Below are positions 24,346 through 38,110 of a DNA stretch of 64,000 nucleotides, one piece after another. Source of the DNA: Acestrorhynchus altus. Taxonomy: Eukaryota; Chordata; Actinopteri; Characiformes; Acestrorhynchidae. A program made the translations under genes and the position numbers. Below the pieces are notes generated by a model. The model saw nothing but the letters and a program-made list of their open reading frames with translations. It did not search any database and had not been told where the DNA came from. The stretch's first letter is position 1, and every line of letters starts with the position of its first letter. The DNA lies in contig CM067523.1 of assembly GCA_034509495.1 (NCBI GenBank), forward strand, positions 3,086,367 to 3,150,366. The letters are read 5' to 3'.

Positions 24346-25939
24346 AATGGGGGTCCCCCCCTGGGGTGGACCCCTCCGTTGGCTTCATTCAAAGAGGGGA
24401 AGTAACCTGTTTAATCAGTTTAATCAGGGTCCCCCGTCATTCGTTTAGTGTGTCCAAGGTTCCCTTTATGCTCCATTTTGGTGGATGGTGCTTTAAAATC
24501 GTATGTGAGGTGCTTTTAAGATTTTGTACCAGAATTCTGGAGAACTGTCTTAAATTAAGGACACTATACACCCACCGATCCAGCCACAATTACACAACTG
24601 GATCTGATGAAGCACGAGGCTCTGAAGAAAAGTGCTCTGTTTCATCAGAGCTGGAGGTCAGATCACATTTATTTATCCGTGTGTCATTTCAGGCCTGTAG
24701 AGCATCTACAACCCTTCCCCTGGTGAGCACAAAAACGTTACGGAACAAAGGGATCCAAAAGATCTTCACAACCACACAGCATGGCTGACAACACAATTTT
24801 TCCTAACTGCTGCATCAATAAAGCCCCTGACTGGTAAATACAGTAAAGATCAGACCGGCTAACCTGTCAGAAGTCATGCAATCTCAAATTACTTCTCTCT
24901 CCAGTTAATGAAGCTATTTTTCTCCAGTCGATACTCTGTCAGTTTGTGTGCCAGCTCTGAAAGCAGTATCTCCGTCAAGTTGCTCCAATAAAATTCCGCA
25001 GTTTCATTTAAAAGAATCAAATGATGCACTTTGTATGGAACTGGGTCGCACTTTTCAAAAATTCACTCAGGACTGACTTGGGAGGGGAACCCAGATGACA
25101 CCTTCTTCAGGTGCATGTATGGAGTATTTTAAGATGCTCTTTGATTTATAAATAGTAAGTCTGACATTGTTTTAGGGGGATAAAAAGCTCACATGGTGTT
25201 TGACAGCCCTATTTGCAACCCTGTTTAGAATTCAACAAGCTGTTATCCCTCATTGGCTCATGGATTAAAGATCAGCTCTTCATGGAGCTTCATACAGAAT
25301 ATTACATTCGTGCTGCACAGAGTAAATAAAGCACACAGACGCACATTAAACTGTATTTACGCTAAAGGTTTACAGCACCGCAGTGAAGCATACCGTAGCT
25401 ACGACATTCTGTGATTCCAATGAGGGCGTCTCTGAATACAAACCAAGTTCTAGCCAATGCAATTTGTCCGGTGTCTTTGAATTCTCCCAGAAATGTCTTT
25501 TAGCATTCATAGAGGCCTTGTGTTCTCCTTGGGGCGGGTGTGTGTTTAATCAAACTCCACCTGCCCCCAAGGGGACGCACCGCTGACAACCTGCCCTCGT
25601 TACTGTAAGAGTGAAGAGCAACCATCCCATTCATCTAAATGCACTATGGTGAGAGAGAGACAGAGACAGAGGGTGAGAACGAGGGAACAATTTATTACAA
25701 AATTTTAAAGCATCAGGATTCTGCTCCCGCAGAACTCCAAAACTGCAAACATAGCCCACTAGGTCCACTAACAAATGGCCCTAAGAGCATTTCGCACTCG
25801 CTGTGCATCTAGAACCAAAGGCTGTGACCCAAATGGACACCTATTCCCTATCCACTATATAGGGCTATATTATTTACTTTACTAAGTATCAATAGAAACA
25901 CATAAACCAGGGTTTCTCACCTTAGTGGGTTGGTAAAAA

Positions 25940-26040
25940 GGGATGGATGGATGGATGGATGGATGGATGGATGCTAGATACATTATTGATCCTGGGGGAA
26001 ATAGAGGGAGCCAGTAGTTTAGTAGATTGCAACAGTAAAA
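25940..26040. repeat. (GGAT)n followed by a retroelement-end-like segment
   Basis: (GGAT)n at 25940-25973, then ACATTATTGATCCTGGGGGA, which resembles the 3' end of teleost LINE/SINE elements with a simple-repeat tail. No reverse transcriptase remains. Confidence 0.45.
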
Positions 26041-26083
26041 AATGATAAATAAAGATGTAATATAATATTATGAGGTATATAAA

Positions 26084-26084
<1 letters not shown>

Positions 26085-26148
<64 letters not shown>
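26085..26148. repeat. (AT)n microsatellite
   Basis: 64 bp of uninterrupted TATATA. Confidence 0.97.
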
Positions 26149-26153
<5 letters not shown>

Positions 26154-26724
26154 TGGGACTTTAGATCATATAAACTGATGAAAGTAAAATTTGAGAGATC
26201 AATCAGGTTCAAAGACAAATGAAACATGATCCATAGTGCAGATTGATCAAACCAGAGATGTAGAAGTTACATAAATGACACTGTTCCTCAAAAGTCACCA
26301 GGAAATCATCGACAAACACAAGTATATCAGATATGATGTCATAACATGAGTAGATGGAACTTTGACATGAGGTCTGACATATAGAGACAGAATTAAAGAA
26401 GTGCACACTTTGTAACTAGACATGTCATATGATGTCCACGGTGCATCATTTCTGCTCATATTTAAAAGTTTCTGGTTATAAAAGGTGAATTATACAATCA
26501 TAATGCATTAATCAAATTCCACTACGATTCGGAAACAATGGCTGATATACTCATTTTGTAGTTATTGACCAGCAGGGAGGTACAGAACAGTTAGTGAAAG
26601 TGGAAGAAGCATGTTGACTGAGGCAGTAGAGTAATGTAGAACATCTGTGAAATGGCCTTTTGTACAGGAGCTTCAGTGAAGTTCTCCAGACAAGGTGAGA
26701 CAAAATGAATTGGGATAAAATAAT

Positions 26725-26790
26725 TTATCCAACCCAGGTATCAAACCTACAACCTAGAAGAAAGCAGTTCTTTAACCACAAAGCCACAAC
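26725..26790 (-). mobile_element. tRNA-like SINE fragment, reverse
   Basis: Contains CCAACCCAGGTATCAAACCT, matching 24297-24316. Confidence 0.4.
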
Positions 26791-27244
26791 TGATGTGTTT
26801 AAAGTAGCATTATGCTAAAATTGGAATTCCTTCCTCCTGGGCTCCCCCTAAGTAATACTGTAGAACATCTGGGCAGAAGACTTTTCTACAGGAGCTTCCA
26901 TGGAGGCTTCCAGACATGGTGCAAGACACAGTGTCAGGATCAATACAGAAGATCCAAGGTGGAGGAACAGGACAGTTGAATGTAATTTAATTAAACATAA
27001 TGTAATTCAATTTATTGCACTTGTGGGTACAGCGCAATGTTCTTCAGCTCCAAGGAAGGCCTTCAGAACGCCTGGGCAGAGACCTTCATCCTCAGGCACC
27101 AACGTGCAGGCTCTTCATTTTGACTGACACTGTCCTTTCGGTCCTGAACAGCCCAGACTTATTAGCTGTTGAGGAAGGCAGCCTCTGAGACCCTCCCATG
27201 GAGCGAGACTGCCTCTCACTATTCCCTGCTTTAGAAACACGCAG

Positions 27245-27585
27245 ATTCACAACTGTATGTGTCCAAGAAGAGTCCCTGTAGAGAAGTCCTGCCAATAGAA
27301 TAGGACTCTCGGGAGCAGAGAAACATGCAGCTTTTGGTGTCGTACCAAATGTCCAATGCCAGGCGTGGGTTAAAGGGGTATAAAGCAGTTGTGTCCTCCG
27401 TGTAGTGCTTTACTTTTTCTAGCACCTGAGCTCAATGCTCTTGTCGCTGGCAATCAAATCCTCACAACATTGTTCCAAAATCGAATAGAAACAGTAGAGA
27501 CCGTTACTCTTTTTAATACCCTTGATTCCAGAAGCAACCGTGAACGAGCATGTGTCCCAATACTTTTGTCCATACGGAATAACAC
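27245..27585. mobile_element. Dispersed repeat ending GTGTCCCAATACTTTTGTCC
   Basis: Same family as 17990-18500. The end GTGTCCCAATACTTTTGTCC resembles a Tc1-type terminus, so this is probably a non-autonomous DNA element. Confidence 0.6.
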
Positions 27586-28599
27586 GATTCACAAATGTTT
27601 AAAGGTTCAGAGACCAAGAAGTTTTAAAACGCATTGATTAAACCCAATTACTCTCTCCGATGTACAGCCCCTCGCTGTTCTCCCACCCTCCTAAAACACA
27701 CAACTGCCTCCTAAACTGGCAGATCAGCGAGAAAGTCCCTCTTTGTGAAAGGGTCTCTTCCGAGTCTATTTCATTCCGAACAGAGAAAGGCACTACATGT
27801 GCCACAGGCTGCCTCCACTCAGCCAGACAGCATCAGCCCAGACTGCTGCTGTCACCCCATGCTGCCATATTGTCAGTAATGAAAAGACTAGTGATCTGAC
27901 GAGCAGGTTAATGAGAGGCTGTCTGGAGCTCCAGCATGTGACCTTCCAGGACAGAGACAATTCACCCTTTTCTCCTCGCACAGTCGCCACCGCCAAAATT
28001 ACCATCCATTTGTGGCAGAAGATGCTTTTGAGAGTACGCCAATATTCTCTCTGCTCTCCATTATTCTGTCTTATTTGATTGAACACTGTAGTACTCTGCA
28101 CTCTGACTCCGAGGTGTTAACACAACATCTGAGATGATCTTTACAACACTTAATGTCTTTTACAGAGCAGGCCTGATGTCGCTCCATATACTGTACCTCA
28201 ACACAGCGTGCACTTCCAGTTAAAACACACCGATTCCTCATCAGAGTGGTGGAACAGAGTGGTCTTAGACTTTGCATGGTCACCGGTTCTTGGTGGAGCT
28301 GGTGTTGCTTCGAGAAACTTCCATTACACATGAACACCACTTACAGTTGTCCGGGGCAGATCTAGCGGGGCAGAAATGTCACTAAATGCCTTCTGGCAAA
28401 GGTAGTATCCAATCCCAGTTCCCTATTTTACAGCTCACTGAGAACTTTAGTGTCTCATTCTACTAAACAAAGGAAATAACCCTATTTTTACCCTCTTCTA
28501 GGCTTTAGGGGCTTAAAAGCACACTCAAAAAAATGGAAAACATCCACATATAATTGCTACAAAATGTGGCATGAAGTCCTGTCTCAGGCAGACACATAA

Positions 28600-29210
28600 A
28601 TGATCAAAGGTGTGGTCTGATTGGACACTGGGTCACGACACATGAGGGCTTAGAATTGCTTCTACTGCTACTTTTTAAAAAGGCTCCCAGGCTACTTTTG
28701 GGTAGCGTACATCTTGTTGAGAGATCGCCGACTGCTGGACATGTCTCTACATCTCCACATTTTGCCCAGTTGACAGACTTTGAGGGGGGCATCATTGGAC
28801 TGAGAGAAGCAGCAGTGGACCTTTGTTTGCAGTGGATGAGACCTGGACTGATACAGACTGGAACTGTATTGTCTTTGGCAATGAAACCAGGATCTGTTTG
28901 GAATCTGATGACCTTTGGGTTCAAGTATGGAGGAACCTCAATCCCTGCCTTTGCTGTGGATCCATTACATTTGACAGTTACTCGTCCCTAGAAGTGATCA
29001 GAAAGACACTAACGTGGCAGCCTACAAGAGTGCAGGATTTACAGGCCCATCTGCAACGTCTATCCAGCAGGATGCCATACGGAACCTGTGGCTCCATGCC
29101 AAACCGAATCGCATCTTCAATATACTTCCATAGATCATCATTACATTCACACATTGATTTTCTTTTCAGTCGATCAGTGTATAATCACAGGTTTCCAGTA
29201 TGTTTGTAGA
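28600..29210 (+). mobile_element. Decayed Tc1-type element (third family)
   Basis: The start matches the element at 40010 (TGGTCTGATTGGACACTGGG). The N-terminal helix remnant is FEGGIIGLREA. The middle reads DWNCIVFGNETRICLES then DDLWVQVWR, in the position of the WxxVxFSDESRF catalytic block. Aspartate is replaced in the copy (FGNETR), so it is inactive. Confidence 0.75.
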
Positions 29211-30116
29211 GTATCTTCTGAGAAAGTTTGCGTGGAAAGTAGCACAGGATGAACACACTGAATGCATTTCTCTTCTTTAAAGAGAGAGAACCTCAAAGGT
29301 CTGCACATAGAACAACCTGAGCCTTGTGTCAGGAGAGACCCTCTAACGGAATATCTAATGGAAGTGTGGAGAGCTTAGGGAAATACATGGACATATTTCA
29401 CCATGTTCCGCTTCTTGTAGAAGCCTATAGCCTCGGGCCCGACCAAGGCCAAGACTTGCAGTGTGGCTGTAGCCTTGACTCTAGTGCACAGTTTGGTGGA
29501 GGAGCATTAAAATGCAGTGCAATGCCACCACTGATGGTCCGCTGGCGAGGACAGATGGCCCGGGATAGATGGCTTGATATGTCAGTCCGAAAGGAAAACA
29601 GCACCACAGATTCTCGCATAGGGACGTAAAAAGAGTCCAGAATTTCTGATTATTCTGATGAATAAAAGTGAACCCTTTTACATTTATATTAAAATATGTG
29701 TCTGTAGGTTTTAACACTGACTCAGAGGTAATTGGTATAAGTACCACCGAGCACTTAATAACTTCAGACCCAGGTCACATATGCCAGCAAAATATACACA
29801 ATACACACACAAACCATGCGCACACATTCAAGCCTCCCTCCTTTCCTGCACAGTAAGATTTCACACCGGTGACAGAGAAGCAATCAGTGGATCCAGGGGT
29901 ATTTATGCCTCCATGCTTTGTCTTGTTCCAAAAAATCAATTCCAATCTATGCAGAAGGAGGAAAGATATACATAAAATTAATGTGAATTTAAGCAAGCAA
30001 TTAAAACAGCCACACAAGCATACTAAACCTCATTATCAGAAAACACAACCCGATATCCATCTGAACTCAAACTCTTATGGAACCTCAAGCACTGTTTGAT
30101 CTAAAAATGTAAAGTA

Positions 30117-30445
30117 GGGCTCCAAGTGGCTCAGCGCTCTGAAGGGTTACCACTATGATCTGAGGATCACAGGTTCGACTCCCGGGTTGCCATTGGCAGC
30201 TGGAGTCAGAAGAAGAGCAGGCCAATTTTGCTAGGTGGGCAGATGGTGCTCTCTCCCCCTACATCAAACTCAATGTGATGCTGGTCGGCACAGGTGTCTG
30301 TTAGCCATTGCATCAGAGCTGGGGTCCCGACTCTTTCCTCTGAGTGTGTTGGCTGTCCAGCAAGGATGCAAAAGAGGTCGTGGTTGTGATAGTGGGAGAG
30401 TGGTGATAATGGGGTTGGGGAATTGGCACCTCCAAATTCGCAGGG
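30117..30445 (+). mobile_element. tRNA-derived SINE (family A), most complete copy
   Basis: About 330 bp. A box GTGGCTCAGCGCTC (from 30126), B box GGTTCGACTCC (30172-30182), body CAGATGGTGCTCTCTCCCCC, then GTCTGTTAGCCATTGCATCA and the tail GGGGTTGGGGAATTGGCACC. This copy is the best reference for the others. Confidence 0.8.
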
Positions 30446-31499
30446 AGAAAGAAAACAGGAACAACTTAAACCTCCTAAACCTTTCACATCTGCGGCAAGA
30501 AAAACTTTTTTTTCTTTTACTTATTTGGGGAGCAAAAAATAGAAACAATTAGCCACACAGTTGAAATATGTACTGCCAAATATTGAGATTGCACTGGTAA
30601 TTATTAAAAATAAAGTTTAAAATACAGCAAATTTGGTGGCTTTTTAAACAAATTTACTCTCAGCTTCGTCCCAAAACCTAGACTGCAGCCTCAGTAGGAC
30701 GGGACCTCGTTTGGTCTATCCTATAAAGAGTCCTCCTTATTTACCTTTCTGTTCTTTCTGAGACACAGATATGGACATGGTTTCACAGTTCTAAAGTGGT
30801 GCTACTATGAGTTCAAATACATTAACACCAAAGCTCTCCATGGGCAGGAGCCTGGAAAGAGCTGCAAACTGCAAAACTTCTTTTAGCAAGTTCATATTTC
30901 TCATTATGGAAATTAAATACTGACTATTATATGACCTTTTTCACACTTGTTTTATTGTGAAGTGTTTTTTAAATCTAAAATCACACTTATTCTACTCTCA
31001 GTTTGTTTTCCTTGTCAGTGGAATAAAAAGAAATAATGCAAGTAATATTAAAAATCAAGTTAAATAATTTCATAACACTATTAAATGATCTCGTTTTTGC
31101 AGGGGCAGATGCTCTTCTTCGTGGATTGTCTTGTTCAAAGCGAGCAAATCTCAAACTCGTCCACCGGACCAGAGTCAATCCGGCCATATGTCATCACTCT
31201 GGCCTGTAGCTCATCACATCTGTGCTGCCAGGGGAAAGAGAACACTGATGGAGAACATTTACCATCTTCTTGCCAGCTCTGGAAAATGTTTAAATGCAAA
31301 AGATATGTGGAATTTAAGTGGTCTAAAAAAGATCTGACATATATATGATGATATATGATGCAACATTTAAACATGTAAAATAAATGTTTAAAAGTGTGAT
31401 AATCTGGACAGATTTGTTTTGTTTTAAATGATCATCGTATAGCTTGTATATATATGTATATATGTATATAGCATACAGTATATAGCATTAAGTATGTGA

Positions 31500-31610
31500 T
31501 GTTAGTCGGTGCAGGCGTCTGTCAGCCATTGCATCAGAACCAGGGATTCAGCACTTTCCTGTTAGCACACTGGCTGCATTCTGCATTGCTGCCTAAAGGA
31601 AGCAGCAACT
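31500..31610 (+). mobile_element. SINE family A, 3' fragment
   Basis: Shares GTCTGTCAGCCATTGCATCA and GCACTTTCCTGTTAGCACA with the 30.1-kb copy. It lies just before a Tc1 fragment. Confidence 0.6.
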
Positions 31611-31619
31611 GGGAGACTA

Positions 31620-32190
31620 GTCAGGGTCGAGGGAAAGATGACTGCAGTGATGTACAGAGACATCCTTGATGATAGCCTGCTCCAGAGCACTCTGGACCTC
31701 AGACTGAGACGAAGGTTCAGGACAACGACCCTAAGCACACAGCCAAGATAACAAAGGAGTGCCTGTGGGAGAACTCTGTGAATGTCCTTGAGTAGCCCCA
31801 GAGCTCACACTCAATTGAACATCTCTGGAGATCTCTATAAATGGCTGTGCACCAACCCTCCCCATCCAATCTAATGGAGCTTGAGCGGTTCTGCAAAGAA
31901 GAATGGGAGAAACTTCCCAAAAACAGGTGCCAAGCTTGTAGAATCATACTCCAAAAATCTTGTGCTTCAACAAAGTATTGAGCAAAGGCTGTGAAAACTG
32001 TACCTTTTGTGTTTTATTTTTTATAATTTGCAATGATTCTAAACAAACTTTCCTCACTTTGTCATCAAGGGGTTTTGTGGGCAGAATTATCAGGGAAAAA
32101 TTAATTTAATCCATTTTGGAATAAGGCTGTAACAAACCAAATGTGCAAAAAAGTGAAGCATTGTGAATACTTTCCAGATGCACCGTACGA
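31620..32190 (+). mobile_element. Tc1-type 3' half
   Basis: Begins within the transposase (GGTCGAGGGAAAGATGACTG), passes the DNDPKHTAK region (around 31720-31745) and includes the 3' non-coding end with TTTGGAATAAGGCTGTAACA and GAATACTTTCCAGATGCACC. The 5' half is absent and the frame is broken. Confidence 0.8.
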
Positions 32191-32374
32191 CGACATGGAC
32201 ACTCCTACTTTAAACACTGTTTGAATTAAAAATTGATTTCTCCATTTGCATGCTGCTATTTTTTGAAGAATGTGACAATAAATCATCTTGCAGAAGCTGC
32301 TTAACTATAAATTGTCTAATATTTCTTTCCTTGAGTACAGTATCAATTAGAATTAATTATTTAAATTGTTATTA

Positions 32375-32482
32375 ATATTCTGATCCGCTTCTTCCAGTTT
32401 GGGGTTCCTGGTCTCATTCGGAGTCATTGAGTGTAAGGCAGGAATACCCCCTGGACTGGACAGCAGTCCATCACACATGCAG

Positions 32483-32544
<62 letters not shown>

Positions 32545-32655
32545 CTAGGGGCAATTTAGCATGGCAAATTCAACAACCAGGTGTTTTTAGGAGACAGGAG
32601 GAAACCCACCAAACTGCTCACAGATAGTCTGAGTGCCAGTCGAACCCACAGGCCC
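32375..32655 (-). mobile_element. Dispersed retroelement-tail-like repeat with internal (CA)n
   Basis: Has AAGGCAGGAATACCCCCTGG, (CA)n at 32484-32542, GCCTAGGGGCAATTTAGCAT and GACAGGAGGAAACCCACC. Confidence 0.65.
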
Positions 32656-32809
32656 ATGAATATTCAAAATATTAGAAATATTAGATTTTATTTTTTTGGA
32701 ATTCATTGAATTTAATCTCACTAAAGTAAAACTTATGAAAGTGGCAACTTTATCAGCAGTGAATGAAAATAATGTCCATAAGCAGAATGAACACTGATCG
32801 TTGACCACC

Positions 32810-33250
32810 CTACTCTGAATGCAGTGCTCATTGAAGGCTTCCTGAGGTCATCATTCCTGAAGGCCTCCATGTGCATCATTCACATACAGGCAGAAACCAG
32901 ATTCATCTGACCACATAACACGTTTACAGTCATCAGCAGTCCAATTTCGCTACTGATGACCCACTGTATTCCGGCAACTTTGTGAGCAGAAGTGAGGAAA
33001 GGCCTCTTCCATGCTGGTCTCCTTTATATGTAGATAGTCTACAGTTCCCTGTGGAGCATTCTTTCAAAAATTGGTTGTGAAGGCCCTGCATTGGCTGAAA
33101 GAGAAGTGATTTTCATTCATACATAGCAAACATAGCAGTGGTCCCTGTCTGTCACCTTTCATCCACAATTCAGACAACTGTCCTGTAGACCTGGACTGCC
33201 CATAGACCCATGGACCTACAGACTGCTTTGCGACCAATTCTCTACATCAA
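32810..33250 (-). mobile_element. Tc1-type fragment (minus strand)
   Basis: On the minus strand, around 32890-32935, the translation includes VMWSDESGFCLY, the first catalytic Asp block of Tc1 transposases. The flanking sequence is decayed. Confidence 0.65.
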
Positions 33251-36063
33251 ACTGCACCATACCACCCTCCGAACCCCCTGCAGGTACTTATAGCCCGATC
33301 TTGCTTGTGCAATGCTAGCTTAGTATTATATAGAGCACCACCCTTCCATTCCAGAGAGTTCCACTGCTCTCCAACTCAATGCCGGGGGGCTTAATACCCC
33401 TCGAGCCCATGCCTGGTATGTTTACCTGCTCCAAAGAACCCTAGTCTATTGGCAGTGTGTCACATATAGAGTCCAGTTTGTGTCTTGTTTTTGTTTTCAT
33501 TCCCATGTGATTTTGAGCACATGTCATGTCTCCTCCCATTCCCAGCTGTGTTCCATCTGTAACCCTGCCCCATCGTTATCATGTCCCAGCCGTGTCTTAT
33601 GTGAGTGTGTGTATATTAGTCCGTGGTCTCTGTTGGTCCTTGCCGGTCTTTGTGGCTATGTGTCTTTGTGGCTGCTTGTGCGCCTTGTTTTCATGGTTAC
33701 TCGTCTTAGTGTTTGTTTGTACCCTGTTAACAAATACAACCCAGCGTGTACATCCGACTCCAACTACCTGTGTCTGGAAACGTTACACAGTGCTTCTGTA
33801 CAGGGACTAGACAAGCTGTGTGCATTTGCACATCTGCGTCAGCAATGGCTGCATCTTCAATCCTGAATTAGTCGCTATACTGAATTCAGAAATGACATGA
33901 TCCTTGGAGTTTTGCTGAAGTAGAGAAAGTGACTTGTTCATCAAACTTTGGTCATGCTCCAGCAAGCTGAGCCCTCTCCTCTGCGCTGCTCGTCCAAAAG
34001 ACCCTATTATATCCCGAGACAGACGGGGTAAACGTTAGGGGCCTCGGTAAAAACTCTCGCCGTACACTCAAACAAAAATGTAATTACCTCCACTCGTCCA
34101 ATTACCAGCAGACGATAATGAGATGTATTATGTGGAGCCCGGCACACACAGCTGTTTACTTGCATGAGAAGCCCTGAATTCGGGCCAGATTACACCATCA
34201 AATTGAATTAATTTCCTGGGCATCGCCAGCCTCGTTCTTGAGGGCTGTAATCAGGCGAGATTACTGTAGGATAACGTAAACACACGGGACGGGAACGACG
34301 TCTCCTCTGAAAAGCTGTTGGCTGACGTCTGTAAGGGGAACAAAATTCACGTAGGGGGTTAAGCTGGGTGACCTTTTTACTACAACTGCTGTACGTTATA
34401 CTACAAATCAATAGTCGTTCAAAAACAGGCCTCTCAGCCGTTCAGTGATCAGGGCATTGATTCAGCCGGAGTGACTGAATGTCTGAGCTTGTTACAGACT
34501 TGATTCATGGGTGTAATAACTGTGTGAGTTTAAAAGAGCTTAAATTCACACTGAGGTCTGAATTTAATTGCAACACTCCTTTCACCCCAATTTCATCATA
34601 TCAAAAGCCCATGTTTTCACTTTTCCAAAGCTGCCTTTTACACATTGTGAGACCATTTCATGATTAAAGGACGTAACAAACATTCCAGGACTTCCAGTGG
34701 AAAACACTGGTTTCCAACTGAATTCAATCCCAGTTTAAATGCCAAAGGAGCTTGTACTGCATGTTTACTGCTCCGTCCACCTGTGCATGCTCAACCTGCA
34801 TGCTCCAACTGATCAGTAAGAGGAGGGCGGGGCTAATGCCGTCAGCCATGCCATTGGGTTATAGAGGAAAACGTGAAGGGAGGGGCTGTTTGCACTCTTT
34901 CTTTGCTTACAAAGGGTTCAAATTTCCGAATAAAAAGGTGATACCACCCCCTATGGGTCAACTTTCACTTTTAGCTGCTCAGTGTTCTGCAGGCCCGGGA
35001 GCAAAGGCCAAACATGCTCTGCTCTGCACTGTCTGTTAAGCCATCGTCCCCGAAGTGAAGAACATATGCAGAAACTTTAAAGGTATAAAACAGAGGCAGG
35101 TACGATAGGAGGATGAGAGAAGACCCTAGAGGGATGAAAAACACATTTGCACTGACATGTTTTGACACCCGCTGTCTGCGGCGAGATCACTCCAGCTCGT
35201 CTATGTCTGTGTGATGAGGAAACAGCAGACAGAGCACCGAGATCATGCCATCAGCTCTGAGAGACGAGAGCAGAGACTAATGTGGCCCTCCATCAATGTC
35301 TCTCCGCTGCACTGTCTCTCCTCTGATGCTGTGACTCTAATAATATATATTCTATATGAAGATATAAAGCGCAGAGGTGGGTAGGACTAGGTAACTCATA
35401 ACCCCAAATATATTCCGTCAACGGAGGCAGGCTTGGTATGTGACGCTCACTTCTTTAGTTTTCTGCAGCAGCTCCAAAGAAACTAAGGGAAGCGCGGTGC
35501 AAATAGACGGCCTTCAAAATCACTGCATAACCGAAAATCCTACCGAGGACGAGCTGGAGTGAAGATCATCCAACATCTGCACATCACCAATGCTCTTGTC
35601 ACTGAATATCAACAAATCCTCAAAGCAATGCTTTGAAAACTAGCTCGTGTGCAGAATCACTCCGAACGGTTCTGAAGGCAGCTCTGCCTCTGAGGCAGAA
35701 CAACCGCCAGTGGTTGAGAATAGCTCATTAAAATTGAATTCATACCAGTAGACAGGTTTTAATTCCCAGAGAACTGCCTCTAAGGCAGCATGTTCTTTGG
35801 CTGCCTGCTCATTAACGAGCCAGTTAAGTAACGTTGTGCACGATAGAACTGAAGATGTGCCTCTTAGTGGATCTGCAACCCAGTCGGCATGTGACCACGA
35901 GAGCATAGCTGGGGTCAGTCTCTGCATCTAAATCACCACTGCTGAAGTTCGGTACTGCATGCCACTGCAGTAACTGGCATGCGCCACTTGGACAGCTTTC
36001 CAGGCAGTTGTCTGAGAATCCAATACCTTAAAAATTGTGTTTATTTTATTTTTAAATAATAAG

Positions 36064-36091
36064 TAAATAAATAAATAAATAAATAAATAAA
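36064..36091. repeat. (TAAA)n microsatellite
   Basis: Seven AAAT units. Confidence 0.93.
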
Positions 36092-36169
36092 ATATTAAAC
36101 TAAATTGCGCATCTGCTGCACTGTGCATCGAGACACTGGTCAGAGACAGAAGCTCATCTGTGTCTGCAG

Positions 36170-36450
36170 TTTGTGTTGGTCATCCTCTAGTCCTTCATCA
36201 GTGCTGACAGGACGCTGCCCACAGGACGCTGTCGGCTGGATCTCAGTCCAGCAGTGACACAGAGGGACACCCCACCACCATGTCAGTGCTGAGAATGACC
36301 CACCACCCACACAATACCTGCTCTATGGTGGTCCTGTGGGGTCCTGACCGGTGAAGATCAGGGTGAAAGAGGATGCAGTGACAGAGATGGACTACAGTCC
36401 GTAATTATAGAGCCACAGAGTGCCCCTGTATGGTCAGTGGAGCTGATCAA
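36170..36450. mobile_element. Dispersed non-autonomous repeat (GTGGTCCTG family)
   Basis: Contains CCTCTAGTCCTTCATCAGTG, TCAGTGCTGAGAATGACCCA and ATGGTGGTCCTGTGGGGTCC. Confidence 0.65.
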
Positions 36451-37659
36451 ATGGACAGTGAGTGTTGAAACTGCATTAAAATATCTCCACATTTACAAAA
36501 AGTACAAACGTAGGTGAAATGGCTCCACATCTCCACTTCAGATGAAAGCCAGAATAGAATATAAAGGCCACAGAAATGCTCTTTAATGGATCCAGAATGT
36601 AACAGCACAGGCTGAACCCTTGGGAGAGTCATATCTGAAAGGAACCCTGAAATGAAGCAACCTAACGTCAGAATTGAGGTCTATCCCATTTGCCACCATC
36701 ACCCAAAAAGGTCTCCTCGTTTACCCTCATTTATCACTCTTTCTCCATCTAGTTGTAGACAGCTTCCAACTAAAGAGCTGCTTCTCAGAACTTCAGAACC
36801 TCAGCGATCCAGAAGCTCTGTTTTTTTTTTATACTAATACACGCTGAAATGAAATGCTCTTTAGTGGGTGTAATTTTACATGACCTTTATGGATGATTAG
36901 ATCAAACTGAAGGTCACTCCTCCACCTCCAGCAGATTTACAGCAAGCTAAAATGTCAGAATCGGGGTCTTCGGCCATTTGGCTGAAACAGAAGAAGGTCG
37001 TTTTGCAGAGGCGTGGATCTTCCACTATAGCTGACCACTCTGCAGACTGACAGACTGATCCAGTGAGGTGTGTCATCAGCAGAAACGATGCGGGTGGACG
37101 AGCTCAGAATTGGTCCATAGCTCCCCAGATCGAGTCCATCAACCCCTACAGGCTTCTTCTTCAGCCATTAGAATTATGCTTTATTAGTTAATGATTTGAG
37201 AAGTGAAACAATATCAGGACTTGATGAGATATCAATTTGACGGCTGACCGTGAAGCGAGGAGACCACACTTGGCTGGTAAATGCTGACAGGCCACAGCTG
37301 CATGCCAGCAGGCATGAAAGCACAGAGATGACGGAGTAGCAAAGGTGCAGAACTTGCTGACGCCTCTCGCTCTGTTCCCCGCCGAGCACTCAGTGCCTTC
37401 CGAGGTGGAACCGGGCTGCACACCCAGACTAAAGCAGCTCTTTCCCCAAGTCTGCATCTGACAACCTAAAAACCTCAGGACGGAGCTCCTCATGCCAGCC
37501 CTCGTCCTGTTCTCCTTCTCCTCACTCTGTTACTGCACGGCCCGTGCTGGACGATGAGGACAAGCACCGTTCACCTTCGTGTCACATGCCCATGACGTCC
37601 ATATGTATGAATAATCAAAGGTGTTCATATATTGTCCTAACTTTGTGACATGACTATAG

Positions 37660-37755
37660 ACATACATGCATTCACACTCACCAGGATCCAAGGTCTTGAA
37701 CCCGAGACCCCAACGAAAGGGAGGTGAATGTGCTGACCACTGAGCCACTGTACTG
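37660..37755 (-). mobile_element. tRNA-like SINE head, reverse
   Basis: On the minus strand it has TGGCTCAGTGGTCAGCAC (A box) and GGGTTCAAGACC (B box). The anticodon arm is not convincing, so this is a SINE piece and not a tRNA gene. Confidence 0.55.
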
Positions 37756-37849
37756 ACCATGTGCAAAAACACAGATGAAGGCTTGCTATGGAATATTTCG
37801 GTCAGTCAAATTGATAAGGAAGACCGGAAAAAACTCTGCAGGTGTGTTT

Positions 37850-38110
37850 AAACCTCTCAGCATCAGTGTTGTACCAGCGTAATGCACACTAACACACCAC
37901 CACCACGTCAGTGTCAGTGTCAGTGTCACTGCAGTGCCCACCAGCCATTCTGTGGTGGTCTTGTGGGGTCCTGACCACAGAAGACTAGACTACAGTCTCT
38001 AATTATAGATCTACAAAGTGTTCCTATATGGTAAGAGAAGCTGATCATATTAAAGGTAGATCTGAACATCTAAACAGAGGTGGTCATGTGATCAGTTATA
38101 ACCATACAGA
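37850..38110. mobile_element. Dispersed non-autonomous repeat (GTGGTCCTG family)
   Basis: Contains GTGGTGGTCTTGTGGGGTCC and CAGTCTCTAATTATAGATCT, the latter comparable with 36390-36412. A short internal CAGTGT triplication lies around 37908-37926. Confidence 0.65.

Noticed and set aside
28823..29209. 128-residue plus-strand frame as a domesticated transposase
   Set aside because: Contains only part of a Tc1 catalytic core with the SDES aspartate replaced, then leaves homology; looks decayed rather than preserved.
30126..30185. tRNA gene with A and B boxes
   Set aside because: Head of a SINE; it does not close into a full cloverleaf and the same head recurs in other copies.
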